Shown one piece after another: positions 26,651 to 35,498 of a stretch of DNA of 47,333 nucleotides. Source of the DNA: an uncultured SAR116 cluster alpha proteobacterium (GTDB lineage: Bacteria > Pseudomonadota > Alphaproteobacteria > Puniceispirillales > Marisalimonadaceae); NCBI GenBank assembly GCA_902589185.1, contig CACIRZ010000007.1:1-47333 (forward strand). The letters are read 5' to 3'. The notes beneath the pieces were generated by a model. It saw only the letters and a list, made by a program, of their open reading frames with translations. It did no database searches and was not told the origin of the DNA. Made by a program: the position numbers and the translations under genes. The first letter of the stretch is position 1. The number at the start of each line of letters is the position of its first letter.

Positions 26651-27439
26651 TTATTTTTGTAAATGAATCCAAATAGGTGTATGGTCACTGGGTTTTTCTT
26701 CACCTCTTGGAGTTTTGTCTATACCTACATCAATTAGATTATCAACTATCTCTGGTGAGATTAAAAAAAGATCTATTCTTATTCCATTGTCTTTTTGCCA
26801 AGCACCACCCTGATAGTCCCAAAAACTATATTCTTTAGCTATTGGATATTTTATGCGGTAAGCATCAACTAGACCAATATTTATTAACTCTCTTAAATGC
26901 CTTCTGGTTGTTTCCAGATATAATGCATCATTTTGCCATTTAGACACATCATAACAATCAATACTTTCCTGAATTACATTAAAATCGCCTCCTAAAATCA
27001 GAGGTTCATTTGTGTCATAAATATCTTTAGTGTATTTTGTTAGACGTTTCATCCAACTAATTTTATAGTCATATTTAGGACCAGGAGCAGGATTACCATT
27101 AGGTAAATATAAGCAAATGATATTTACATCATTAATTTTTACGTGTAAAAACCTTGCTTGATTATCTTGATCATTAGTATCATTATAAAAAGGTAATGAT
27201 CTGGTAATTTCAGTTATTTCAAATTTAGATGCAATTGCAACGCCGTTATATGATTTTTGTCCATTATATATCAGATTATACCGTTTTTGTTTAAAGTCTA
27301 ATGAAGGAAAATTATCATCCATTGTCTTAGTTTCCTGCATTAAAATGACATCAATATTATTTTTATCTAGCCAACTTAATACATTTGGTAGTCTCATTTT
27401 TATAGAATTTACATTAAAACTAGCTATTTTAAAGGACAT
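26651..27439 (-). CDS. xthA: Exodeoxyribonuclease III (AP endonuclease)
   Basis: 262-residue base-excision-repair nuclease that cuts DNA at abasic sites and trims 3' ends. Conserved motifs of the ExoIII/APE family: FNVNSIKMR at the start, MQETKTMD (metal Glu), LYLPNGN, GGDFNVI, QGGAWQKDNGIRIDLFLIS and the final SDHTPIW (catalytic Asp/His). Length matches E. coli XthA (268). It lies 15 bases after erpA on the same strand, an arrangement common in Alphaproteobacteria. Confidence 0.94.
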   Translation of the reverse strand: MSFKIASFNVNSIKMRLPNVLSWLDKNNIDVILMQETKTMDDNFPSLDFKQKRYNLIYNGQKSYNGVAIASKFEITEITRSLPFYNDTNDQDNQARFLHVKINDVNIICLYLPNGNPAPGPKYDYKISWMKRLTKYTKDIYDTNEPLILGGDFNVIQESIDCYDVSKWQNDALYLETTRRHLRELINIGLVDAYRIKYPIAKEYSFWDYQGGAWQKDNGIRIDLFLISPEIVDNLIDVGIDKTPRGEEKPSDHTPIWIHLQK

Positions 27440-27454
27440 TTGATAAAATTTACT

Positions 27455-27799
27455 TTAAATAGAGAAACTTGTTCCACAGCCACAATTTGCTGTAGCATTA
27501 GGATTTTCAATTTTAAAATATGATCCTGCAAGTTCTGAAACATATTCTAAAGTGCTTCCACGAAGAAAATCAATAGACACTTTATCAATTAAATAATCAA
27601 TTCCACCTTCTTTGAAGATCATATCATCCTCTTTAGGTTTCTTATCAAATGAAAAATCATACTGAAAGCCAGAACATCCACTTCCTAGAACTGATATTCT
27701 AAAATATGAACCTTCTTCGTCTTTAAGTAAAATTTTTACTCTTGCTAAGGCTTCTTTTGATAGACTAAAGTCTTGATTGAAATCTTTACTTTCATTCAT
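27455..27799 (-). CDS. erpA: Iron-sulfur cluster insertion protein, ErpA/IscA type
   Basis: 114-residue A-type carrier that delivers Fe-S clusters to apo-proteins. The three cluster cysteines are present: C42 (GSGCSGFQY), C106 and C108 (NCGCGTSF). The sequence between (DYLIDKVSIDFLRGSTLEYV) matches the ErpA/IscA fold. Its place upstream of xthA and divergent from dgt is typical for alphaproteobacterial erpA. The divergent interval to dgt is 73 bases. Confidence 0.92.
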   Translation of the reverse strand: MNESKDFNQDFSLSKEALARVKILLKDEEGSYFRISVLGSGCSGFQYDFSFDKKPKEDDMIFKEGGIDYLIDKVSIDFLRGSTLEYVSELAGSYFKIENPNATANCGCGTSFSI

Positions 27800-27872
27800 T
27801 TAAAAAAACCTCATTTAATTTTGAATTTTATTACAATTGTTTAATTGCAAATTAACATATTTTTATACATAA

Positions 27873-29075
27873 ATGAATAATTTATTGGAAAATTTTATGT
27901 TTGTTAATAATGACAACCGCTATTTAAGTCCACTTGCATGTCATAGTTCTGAAAGTAGGGGCAGAGTCTATAAAGATGATAAACTTATTCTTGGTAGATC
28001 TGAATATCAAAGAGATAGGGATAGAATTATTCACTCTGAAGCTTTTAGAAGATTAAAAGACAAAACTCAGGTTTTTATTTTCCATAAAGGAGACCATTAT
28101 AGAACTAGACTGACGCATACTCTTGAAGTATCACAGATTGCAAGATCAATTGCAAAGGCTCTAAATATTAATGAGGATTTAACTGAGACCATAGCCCTTG
28201 CACATGATCTAGGACATCCACCTCTAGGTCATAAGGGAGAAGATATTCTCCAAGAAATAATGTCTGATGTAGGTGGTTTCAATCATAATGAACAATCATT
28301 AAGAGTTGTAACAATTTTAGAAAAAAAATATCCAAATTTTGATGGTTTGAACCTTACTCATGAAACTTTAGAGGGATTGATAAAACATAATGGACCTTTT
28401 TTAGATTTGGATAAAATACCACAAACTATCAAAGATATTTGTCTTATCTTAGATATTGATTTCAGAACATACAGCTCATTAGAAGGTCAAGTGGCAAATA
28501 TTTCTGATGATATAGCTTATTTAACGCATGATTTTGACGATGGTCTTCGTGAAAAATTATTTTCTTTAAATGATCTTCGTAAAATAGATATTATTAATTA
28601 TATTTTAAAAAATATCGAAAATAATTTTATCAATATAAAGGATGATATATTAATTCATCAATTAATGAGGCATCTAATTAGTTATTTTATAAACGATGTT
28701 GTATCAAATTCACTAGCAATTATAAAAAAAAATAATTTTAAAAATATAAATGAAATAAAAGATTATGGGAAAAAAACTGTAAAACTTTCTAACAATGCTT
28801 CATCGTCAATGGAAGAAATAAGAAAATTTTTATTTAACAAAATGTATCGAAATGAGTCAGTTGTAAAAAAATTGGATAAAAATGCACTTATGATAGAAAA
28901 ATTATTTTTATTATTTATAAAGGATATTCATAAACTTCCAGAACAATGGAAATATTTTAATGGACAAATTTTATCGGAAATCTCACAAAAAGAAAAATTT
29001 AGAGTCATAGCTGATTATATAGCTGGTATGACTGACAATTATTTAAAAACAGAATATGATAAATTTTACACATAG
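27873..29075 (+). CDS. dgt: dGTPase-like HD-domain triphosphohydrolase
   Basis: 400-residue HD-superfamily enzyme, expected to hydrolyse dGTP or other dNTPs to the nucleoside and triphosphate. Metal ligands H82 (LTHTLEVSQIA), H111-D112 (LAHDLGHPPLGHKGED) and a later Asp (NISDDIAYLTHD) are visible, as is the N-terminal RSEYQRDRDRIIHSEAFRRL motif of the type 2 dGTPase-like group. It starts next to erpA and runs into argS, the usual alphaproteobacterial order. A second possible start lies at 27897. It probably helps dNTP homeostasis. Confidence 0.92.
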   Translation: MNNLLENFMFVNNDNRYLSPLACHSSESRGRVYKDDKLILGRSEYQRDRDRIIHSEAFRRLKDKTQVFIFHKGDHYRTRLTHTLEVSQIARSIAKALNINEDLTETIALAHDLGHPPLGHKGEDILQEIMSDVGGFNHNEQSLRVVTILEKKYPNFDGLNLTHETLEGLIKHNGPFLDLDKIPQTIKDICLILDIDFRTYSSLEGQVANISDDIAYLTHDFDDGLREKLFSLNDLRKIDIINYILKNIENNFINIKDDILIHQLMRHLISYFINDVVSNSLAIIKKNNFKNINEIKDYGKKTVKLSNNASSSMEEIRKFLFNKMYRNESVVKKLDKNALMIEKLFLLFIKDIHKLPEQWKYFNGQILSEISQKEKFRVIADYIAGMTDNYLKTEYDKFYT

Positions 29076-29090
29076 AAAGATTTTGAGTTA

Positions 29091-30824
29091 ATGAATATTT
29101 ACAAATTTTACTTTAACCATTTGATTGAAGCGGTTGAGAAGTTTAAATCAGATTTTAAATATTCTTTCATAGTTGAAGACATTCTTAAAAAATTAACTCT
29201 AGAACCTCCTAAAAATTCAATTAACGGAGATATGTCAACAAATTTAGCAATGATTTTAAGTAAAGATTTAAAACAAAGCCCTAAAATAATAGCAGAAAAT
29301 TTTATGGTCTATTTTTCAAATTTTCCAGGTGTTGACAATGTTAATGTAGCTGGGCCAGGTTTTATTAATATTACATTTAAACAAAATGTATGGTCAGATT
29401 TCTTGAGCAATATGCTTCAGAACTCAGGGAATTGGGATAAATTAGAAATAGGAAAAGGAAAAAACATAAACATCGAATATATTTCTGCTAATCCTACTGG
29501 ACCTCTTCATGCTGGTCATGCAAGAGGTGCTGTGTTTGGAGACGCCCTTGCGTCCCTTTTGACTGAGGTTGGCTACACAGTTACTAGAGAGTACTATATC
29601 AATGATGCAGGAAATCAGATTGAAAAATTAATAGACTCTTCAATGTTAAGGTATAATGAACTAGTAACAAATAAGTCAATTGATATCCCAGAGGGTCTTT
29701 ATCCTGGAGAATATTTAAAAGAAGTAGGTAAAAATCTTGTTGAAAAGTATGGATATAAATTAAAAACGGACCCTAAAGAAAAAGTTTTTGAAAAAGTTAG
29801 ATCTGTTTCTTTAGAAGTTATAATGGGAATGATTAAAAATGATCTTCTTAAATTAGGAATCGAAATGGATGTTTTTAGTAGTGAAAAAGAAATTATTTCG
29901 GGACATTTACTAGATGAAATTTTTAAAATTCTTGAGAGTAAAAATCTTATTTTTTATGGCGTTTTGGATCCACCTAAGGGTGCTGACCCCAAAAATTGGG
30001 AAAAAAGAGAACAATTATTATTTAAGTCATCTGTGTATGGGGATGACTCTGACAGAGCTCTTAAAAAATCAGACGGTACGTGGACTTACTTTGCAACAGA
30101 CATGGCTTATCATTTAGATAAAATGAATAGAACCAAAGGTGATTTGATCAATGTTTTAGGGGCAGATCATATAGGTTATATTTCTAGAATAAATGCAGCT
30201 GTAAGAGCTTTGTCAAATGATACCATTTCAATTGATACAAAAGTTTGTGCTTTAGTAAATCTTTTGGAGGACGGAAAACCAATTAAAATGAGTAAGAGAG
30301 CAGGTAACTTCGTAACTCTATCTGATATTATAAATGCTGTAGGTAAAGATGTTGTAAGGTTTATTATGCTGACTAGAAGAAACGATCAATCTTTAGATTT
30401 TGATTTTAAAAAAGTAATGGAAAAATCAAAAGAAAATCCAGTATTTTATGTCCAGTATGCGCACGCACGTTGTAACTCTATTTTTAGATCTTCAAAAGTT
30501 AAAGAGGAAGAACTAATTTTAAAAAATCCAAAACACTTAAAAGATGTTCACGAAATTGAACTTATTAAATTCATAGCTTTATGGCCTAGAACTTTAGAAC
30601 TTGCTGCTAAAAACCATGAACCTCACAGAATCTGTTATTACTTAATTGAATTATCAAGCATTTTCCATAGTCTATGGAACAAAGGAAAAGATAATAATAT
30701 AAAATTTATAGTTGAAGATGATTTGGAATTAACAAATGCAAGATTATCATTAGTGAAAGCTGTTGCTTTAACAATTAGAAAAGGGTTAAGTATTCTTAAA
30801 ATCGAACCAATTTTTGAGATGTAG
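29091..30824 (+). CDS. argS: Arginyl-tRNA synthetase
   Basis: 577-residue class I synthetase that charges tRNA-Arg. N-terminal Add1 domain, then the HIGH motif in SANPTGPLHAGHARGAVFGD (about 127-146). KMSK-type motif IKMSKRAGNFV is near K399; many ArgRS lack a full KMSK, so a well-formed one places it in the canonical-motif group. The C-terminal anticodon-binding helices carry FYVQYAHARCNSIFR. Starts 16 bases after dgt. The next gene starts 4 bases after its stop. Confidence 0.96.
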   Translation: MNIYKFYFNHLIEAVEKFKSDFKYSFIVEDILKKLTLEPPKNSINGDMSTNLAMILSKDLKQSPKIIAENFMVYFSNFPGVDNVNVAGPGFINITFKQNVWSDFLSNMLQNSGNWDKLEIGKGKNINIEYISANPTGPLHAGHARGAVFGDALASLLTEVGYTVTREYYINDAGNQIEKLIDSSMLRYNELVTNKSIDIPEGLYPGEYLKEVGKNLVEKYGYKLKTDPKEKVFEKVRSVSLEVIMGMIKNDLLKLGIEMDVFSSEKEIISGHLLDEIFKILESKNLIFYGVLDPPKGADPKNWEKREQLLFKSSVYGDDSDRALKKSDGTWTYFATDMAYHLDKMNRTKGDLINVLGADHIGYISRINAAVRALSNDTISIDTKVCALVNLLEDGKPIKMSKRAGNFVTLSDIINAVGKDVVRFIMLTRRNDQSLDFDFKKVMEKSKENPVFYVQYAHARCNSIFRSSKVKEEELILKNPKHLKDVHEIELIKFIALWPRTLELAAKNHEPHRICYYLIELSSIFHSLWNKGKDNNIKFIVEDDLELTNARLSLVKAVALTIRKGLSILKIEPIFEM

Positions 30825-30828
30825 ATTA

Positions 30829-31494
30829 ATGAACAATTACTTGAAGATATTTTCTTTATTTTTTTTAAGTGTTGGAATTTTTTTTTCAATCAGTCTCTTT
30901 GCTTTAAAAATATTTTTTCAAGAAACTGATAATGATAAATTAATAGTTTTAGGGCCAGATAATGAAAACATTATAATTAAACCTAAAGATCCAGGTGGTA
31001 AGAAAATTTCAAATCTAGATATTGAAATATTAAATAATAAAGATGCATTAATTAAAAATGAAAAAATTAGACCCAAGCCAACAAAACCTGAACTTTTACC
31101 ATTAGAAGTTGCTCCAATTAAGAAGAAAACACTGAAAAGTATTGATAAAAATTCATTAAAAGATGCAAAAATTTCGAATGAAAAAGTTTCAAAATCTAAA
31201 CAGATTAAAATAAATATACAAAAATCAAACCAAAGTATGCTTTTATACAGAGTGCAATTTGGATCATTTAGAGATTTAAATAAAGCTAAATTGGCAAAGC
31301 AAAATATTGAAGAAAAATATGCAAATTTATTGTTAGAAACAAATATGGAAATTTTTTCTTATACCAATAATGAAAACTTATTATTTCATAGAGTATGGAC
31401 AACTTCGATGAATAAAGATAATGGTTTAAAATTATGTCAAAAATTTAAAAAAGAAAAGATAGTCTGTATTCTTCAAGTTAACAAAAAAAAATAA
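30829..31494 (+). CDS. SPOR domain membrane protein
   Basis: About 221 residues from ATG 30829; a TTG at 30814 is possible but would overlap argS. One N-terminal membrane helix (LKIFSLFFLSVGIFFSISLFA) is followed by a Lys-rich unstructured periplasmic linker and a C-terminal SPOR domain of about 75 residues (YRVQFGSFRDLNKAKLAKQNI ... FHRVWTTSMNKDNGLKLCQKF). SPOR domains bind denuded septal peptidoglycan, so a cell-division role is likely. In many Alphaproteobacteria nagZ follows this gene; here scpA begins immediately after the stop. Confidence 0.88.
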   Translation: MNNYLKIFSLFFLSVGIFFSISLFALKIFFQETDNDKLIVLGPDNENIIIKPKDPGGKKISNLDIEILNNKDALIKNEKIRPKPTKPELLPLEVAPIKKKTLKSIDKNSLKDAKISNEKVSKSKQIKINIQKSNQSMLLYRVQFGSFRDLNKAKLAKQNIEEKYANLLLETNMEIFSYTNNENLLFHRVWTTSMNKDNGLKLCQKFKKEKIVCILQVNKKK

Positions 31495-32247
31495 ATGTCA
31501 GAATTAAATTATAAAAAAATTGATGTTCTTAGTCTTTCATTGGATGGTTTTGAAGGGCCTATTGATCTTCTTTTAAGCTTGGCAAGGGATCATAAAATTG
31601 ATTTAACAAAATTATCAATATTAACATTAGCTGAACAATATTTAGAATTTTTAGATAAAATTATAAAAAAGGATATTGATATTGCAGCAGAATATTTAGT
31701 TATGGGAGCGTGGTTAGCTTTTTTGAAATCAAAACTTTTATTACCCGATGATAACGAAGAGGAGTCGATGACCTCAGAAGAAATGTCTGAATTGTTAGAA
31801 TTTCAAATCAAAAGGTTAGAAGGAATGCAAAAAGTATCAAAGCTTCTTTTTAAAAGGCCTAGTTTAGGAACACACTTTTTTAAAAGAGGTAACCCAGAAA
31901 TTTTTGGTGTAAATCAAAAAAACCAATACAATACAAGTTTATATGATTTGATTAAAACTTATGGTGAAATTATTACGTTCAACAATAATAAATCTATTAC
32001 TATTGCAGATACTCAATTATATTCAGTTGAAGACGCATTAAATACTCTTAAGAGTTTTTTTAAACATTCTAAAGATTGGAAAGATCTTTTAGATTTTATT
32101 CCAAATAATCTTAGAAATAAGTTAGAAAGGAAATCAGCTCTGGCCTCTCATTTCGTTGCCTCTCTGGAACTTGTTAAAGAAGGTAGTTTGCAATTAAGGC
32201 AAGATAATTTTAATGGTAATATTTTATTACATCCAAAAATAAATTAA
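31495..32247 (+). CDS. scpA: Segregation and condensation protein A
   Basis: 250-residue kleisin subunit of the SMC-ScpAB complex, which compacts and separates chromosomes. The ScpA signature FEGPIDLLLSLARDHKIDLTKLSI is at about residues 18-41, with VMGAWLAFLKSKLLLP as the second conserved segment. The C-terminal winged helix should bind an SMC head. It begins directly after the SPOR gene's stop codon and is followed 38 bases later by scpB. No smc gene lies in the window. Confidence 0.93.
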   Translation: MSELNYKKIDVLSLSLDGFEGPIDLLLSLARDHKIDLTKLSILTLAEQYLEFLDKIIKKDIDIAAEYLVMGAWLAFLKSKLLLPDDNEEESMTSEEMSELLEFQIKRLEGMQKVSKLLFKRPSLGTHFFKRGNPEIFGVNQKNQYNTSLYDLIKTYGEIITFNNNKSITIADTQLYSVEDALNTLKSFFKHSKDWKDLLDFIPNNLRNKLERKSALASHFVASLELVKEGSLQLRQDNFNGNILLHPKIN

Positions 32248-32285
32248 AATTAATTATAATTTAAATCTTAGTTTTAGGTACAATT

Positions 32286-32876
32286 ATGAAAAAATTAGAT
32301 GAAAAGAAAAATGAAAATTATGATTTTGTATTAAAGCAAAAAATTGTGGAAGCTCTAATTTTTTCTTCTTCTGATCCAGTACCTTATGATGAATTATTAA
32401 AACGAATAATAGATAAAAATATATTAAATGAAATCTTAGAAAACTTGGAAAAAAAATACTCCTCAAGCGGAGTTAATTTAAATGTAATTAATGATACATA
32501 TGCATTTAGAACTTCTTTGGATGTTTCTGAGTTTTTAAATATCGAAAAAATTGTTCCAAAACCATTGTCACGTGCGGCAACTGAAACTCTAGCAATTATT
32601 GCTTACCATCAACCCATTACAAGATCAGAAATAGAAAATATTCGTGGAGTTTCACTTAGCAGAGGCACCCTTGATGTTTTATTAGAATTACAATGGATTC
32701 GTCCTGGTCATAGGAAATCAACTCCTGGAAATCCACTTACATGGAAAACAACAAATTTGTTTTTAGATTATTTTAATCTTAAAAATATCAAAGATCTCCC
32801 GGGGATTGAAGATCTTAAAAACTCAGGCTTACTTGATAAAAATAAAGTTATTTTCAGTGATCAATCTGTTGATTAA
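32286..32876 (+). CDS. scpB: Segregation and condensation protein B
   Basis: 196-residue winged-helix partner of ScpA in the SMC condensin. Conserved motifs: IVEALIFSSSDPV near the start, LSRAATETLAIIAYHQPITRSEIENIRGVS in the centre and LQWIRPGHRKSTPGNPLTWKTT near residue 145. Length is normal. AGG sits seven to eight bases before the ATG. Its stop is 28 bases before an unrelated ABC ATPase gene that separates it from tatA. Confidence 0.93.
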   Translation: MKKLDEKKNENYDFVLKQKIVEALIFSSSDPVPYDELLKRIIDKNILNEILENLEKKYSSSGVNLNVINDTYAFRTSLDVSEFLNIEKIVPKPLSRAATETLAIIAYHQPITRSEIENIRGVSLSRGTLDVLLELQWIRPGHRKSTPGNPLTWKTTNLFLDYFNLKNIKDLPGIEDLKNSGLLDKNKVIFSDQSVD

Positions 32877-32904
32877 ATGTAAATTAATTATTGGGATTTA
32901 AATA

Positions 32905-33981
32905 TTGTTAGAGTTTTTAAATATTTCACATAAATATGACAAAAAAATAATATTGAATGACTTTTCTATGAAACTTGAAGCTGGAGAAGTGGTTTCATTG
33001 TTAGGGCCATCTGGATGTGGAAAAACAACATTACTTAAATTAGCAAGTGGAATAGAAAAACTTCAAAAGGGGGAAATTAAATTAAATAACAAAATTGTGT
33101 CTTCCTTCAATTTTCATTTAAATTCAGATAAAAGACAAATAGGATATGTTTTTCAGGATTGTGCGTTATTTCCTCATTTAACTATTATAGAAAATATTTT
33201 CTTTAGTATTAAAAAAAATGACATAGAAAAAAGTTCACAAAAAATTCAGAATTTGATGGATGAAATTGATATTTCTAATCTGGCTAATAATTATCCTCAT
33301 GAATTATCAGGTGGTCAACAACAACAAGTTGCATTAGTTAGAGCCATGGCTTCTGATCCTAAAATTATTTTTTTAGATGAACCTTATTCAAATTTAGATT
33401 CAAGATTAAAAGAAAAAATTAGAGATCAAATGTTACATATTTTAAGAGAATACAAAATTTCAGCATTATTAGTAACTCATGATCCAGAAGAAGCTATGTT
33501 TATGTCTGACAAAATTGGTATCTTAAATAATGGATGTATTGAACAATTTGGAAGTCCTATCGATTTATATTTACGACCAAAATCAGCTTTTGTAGCTGAG
33601 TTTTTTGGAGAAATAAATATACTTGAAGGAATTGTTAAAGAAGGTACTGTAAGTACCGTACTTGGTACTTTCAATTGTTCTCAAAGGTTTAATAATAAGA
33701 AGGTAAAAATTGTTATCAGAGATGAAGCGATAAAATTGTTTTCGGTAAATAAAATTAATATAAATTCAAAAGACAAAAAAAATTTTATAAAATCTTCTTA
33801 TTATGGATATGTTATGGAAGCAAGATTGCTTGCTGGTTCAAGTTTGGTTCATTTATCATTAAAAGTTAATAAATTAAATTTTCACATTCATGCGAGAATT
33901 CCTGGACTTAATTTTTTTAAAGTTGATGAAAAGGTAATAGTTGAAACAGATCCAACACAAATATTTATCTTTGAGCAATAA
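32905..33981 (+). CDS. ABC transporter ATPase, iron(III)/spermidine-putrescine import type, without partner genes
   Basis: 358-residue importer ATPase of the FbpC/PotA (CUT/MOI) type: Walker A GPSGCGKTT (34-42), Q-loop VFQDCALFPHL, signature LSGGQQQQVALVRA (134-), Walker B IIFLDEPYSNLD (E159), switch VTHDPEEAM, then a C-terminal regulatory domain from about 225. The YLRPKSAFVAEFFGEINIL segment is closest to FbpC-like Fe(III) transporters. The base after the signature is Gln where Arg is usual (QQQQV for QQQRV). The start codon is TTG and yields MLEFLNISHKY. No permease or binding protein is adjacent, so its partners are elsewhere. Confidence 0.85.
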   Translation: MLEFLNISHKYDKKIILNDFSMKLEAGEVVSLLGPSGCGKTTLLKLASGIEKLQKGEIKLNNKIVSSFNFHLNSDKRQIGYVFQDCALFPHLTIIENIFFSIKKNDIEKSSQKIQNLMDEIDISNLANNYPHELSGGQQQQVALVRAMASDPKIIFLDEPYSNLDSRLKEKIRDQMLHILREYKISALLVTHDPEEAMFMSDKIGILNNGCIEQFGSPIDLYLRPKSAFVAEFFGEINILEGIVKEGTVSTVLGTFNCSQRFNNKKVKIVIRDEAIKLFSVNKININSKDKKNFIKSSYYGYVMEARLLAGSSLVHLSLKVNKLNFHIHARIPGLNFFKVDEKVIVETDPTQIFIFEQ

Positions 33982-34008
33982 ATAATTTTTGTATATAAAA
34001 AAATATGA

Positions 34009-34020
34009 ATTACATGTAAT
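34009..34020. promoter_or_regulatory. 12-bp palindrome upstream of tatA
   Basis: ATTACATGTAAT is a perfect dyad 42 bases before the tatA start, in the 81-base gap after the ABC ATPase gene. It could be an operator, but palindromes of this size in AT-rich DNA also occur by chance. Confidence 0.3.
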
Positions 34021-34062
34021 GTGTTTTTAATTTAAAAGTATTTTAAATAGGAGATTTAGATC

Positions 34063-34314
34063 ATGGGTGCATTTAGTATTTGGCATTGGATTATTGTATT
34101 AATTGTTGTTCTAATTTTGTTTGGCGGAAAAGGCAAATTGTCAAGTATAATGGGTGACTTTGGAAAAGGATTAAAAAATTTCAAAGATCAGGTTAAGTCT
34201 AACAAAGAAAATGATGAAGAAATGGAGGTTATTGCTGAAACAAAAACTAAGCCTAAAAAAAAGACTGTTAAAAAAACAGCAAAAAAGAAACAAGCTGTTA
34301 AGAAGAAATCATAG
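34063..34314 (+). CDS. tatA: Sec-independent translocase subunit TatA
   Basis: 83-residue pore-forming subunit of the Tat pathway, which exports folded proteins. It has the short N-terminal helix ([17 protein letters not shown]), the FGGKGKL hinge, an amphipathic helix with [12 protein letters not shown], and a highly basic Lys/Thr/Ala-rich tail ([17 protein letters not shown]). GGAG lies nine bases before the ATG. First gene of tatABC; tatB starts 15 bases downstream. Confidence 0.94.
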   Translation: MGAFSIWHWIIVLIVVLILFGGKGKLSSIMGDFGKGLKNFKDQVKSNKENDEEMEVIAETKTKPKKKTVKKTAKKKQAVKKKS

Positions 34315-34329
34315 GCAAAGTATTATCTA

Positions 34330-34692
34330 ATGCTTGATATTGGTTTTCCAGAGTTTCTTTTAATTTCTTTTGTGTTGCTAATAGTAGTTGGTCCAAAAGA
34401 TTTACCAAAAGTTCTAAGGTCAATCACATCCTTTTTAAGAAAAATAAAATCAATGGCTTCACAATTTCATTCAGGAATTGATGATTTAGCCAATGAAGCT
34501 GAAATTTCCGATTTAAGAAAAGAAGTTAATAAAATAGATAAGAATTCCTTAATAGAAGACCATGTAGGTGAAATTAAAGAATTAGAAGATGATGTTAATA
34601 TAAAATCAATCAAAAATGATGTTGATGATATAAAAAATGTGAATAATGAAAAAATTGATAAAAATTCTAAATCAAAAATTAAAAATTTATAA
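34330..34692 (+). CDS. tatB: Sec-independent translocase subunit TatB
   Basis: 120-residue Tat receptor subunit that binds twin-arginine signal peptides with TatC. The N-terminal membrane helix MLDIGFPEFLLISFVLLIVVG contains the conserved Glu (E8) and a GPKDLPKVLRSI hinge and amphipathic helix. The C-terminal part is charged and low in complexity, as in other TatB proteins. It lies between tatA and tatC. Confidence 0.92.
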   Translation: MLDIGFPEFLLISFVLLIVVGPKDLPKVLRSITSFLRKIKSMASQFHSGIDDLANEAEISDLRKEVNKIDKNSLIEDHVGEIKELEDDVNIKSIKNDVDDIKNVNNEKIDKNSKSKIKNL

Positions 34693-34706
34693 TTTTAAAT
34701 AATAAT

Positions 34707-35486
34707 ATGACTAAAGCCAAAAATCCTGAACAAAACATGACATTATTGGATCACCTTATTGAGCTGAGAAATAGACTATTAGTATCATTTTGTGCATTTT
34801 TATTTTTATTTTTCTTGTGCTTTATTAAATTTACAGATGACAATCAAAATCTTGCAGATATTGTTTATATGTTTTTGCAAGCTCCACTTGCTTCTCAAAT
34901 ACTTGAAAATGGTGGAAGAATGATATTTACTGCCTTACATGAAGGTTTTTTTACACAGGTTAAAGTTGCTTTTTTTATATCTTTATGTGTGTCTTTACCT
35001 ATATTTTTAATTCAAATATGGAGATTTGTTGCCCCAGGTTTATATCAAAATGAAAAACAAGCCTTTCTTCCTTTTCTGTTGGCTACTCCTATTTTATTTA
35101 TAGCTGGTGCAGCTATGGTCTATTATATTGTTATACCTCTTGCGTGGGACTTCTTTCTTTCTTTTCAAGTTAATAGTGTTGATGGTTCACTTCCTATAGA
35201 ACTAGAACCTAGAATATCAGAATACCTTTCATTAATAATGAAACTCATTTTTGCTTTTGGATTATGTTTTGAATTACCAGTCATTTTATTATTGTTAGTT
35301 AAAACAGGTATTATCACACCAGATGATCTTGCAAGTAAAAGAAAGTATGCAATCTTAACTGCTTTTGTTATTGCTGCAATTCTTACACCGCCAGATGTTA
35401 TCTCACAAATTTTACTTGCATTACCAATTATCGCTTTATACGAAATATCTATAATTTTTTCAAAATTTCTTAGTAAAAGTAAGTAG
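34707..35486 (+). CDS. tatC: Sec-independent translocase subunit TatC
   Basis: 259-residue polytopic core of the Tat translocase with six expected helices. The conserved N-terminal cytoplasmic motif MTLLDHLIELRNRLL, the periplasmic-loop stretch LHEGFFTQVKVAF and IWRFVAPGLYQNEKQAF are diagnostic, and the late FGLCFELPVILLLL segment carries the conserved FxxxxP. It is 10-13 bases from serS. Confidence 0.95.
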   Translation: MTKAKNPEQNMTLLDHLIELRNRLLVSFCAFLFLFFLCFIKFTDDNQNLADIVYMFLQAPLASQILENGGRMIFTALHEGFFTQVKVAFFISLCVSLPIFLIQIWRFVAPGLYQNEKQAFLPFLLATPILFIAGAAMVYYIVIPLAWDFFLSFQVNSVDGSLPIELEPRISEYLSLIMKLIFAFGLCFELPVILLLLVKTGIITPDDLASKRKYAILTAFVIAAILTPPDVISQILLALPIIALYEISIIFSKFLSKSK

Positions 35487-35498
35487 AAGAGTTCTTTG

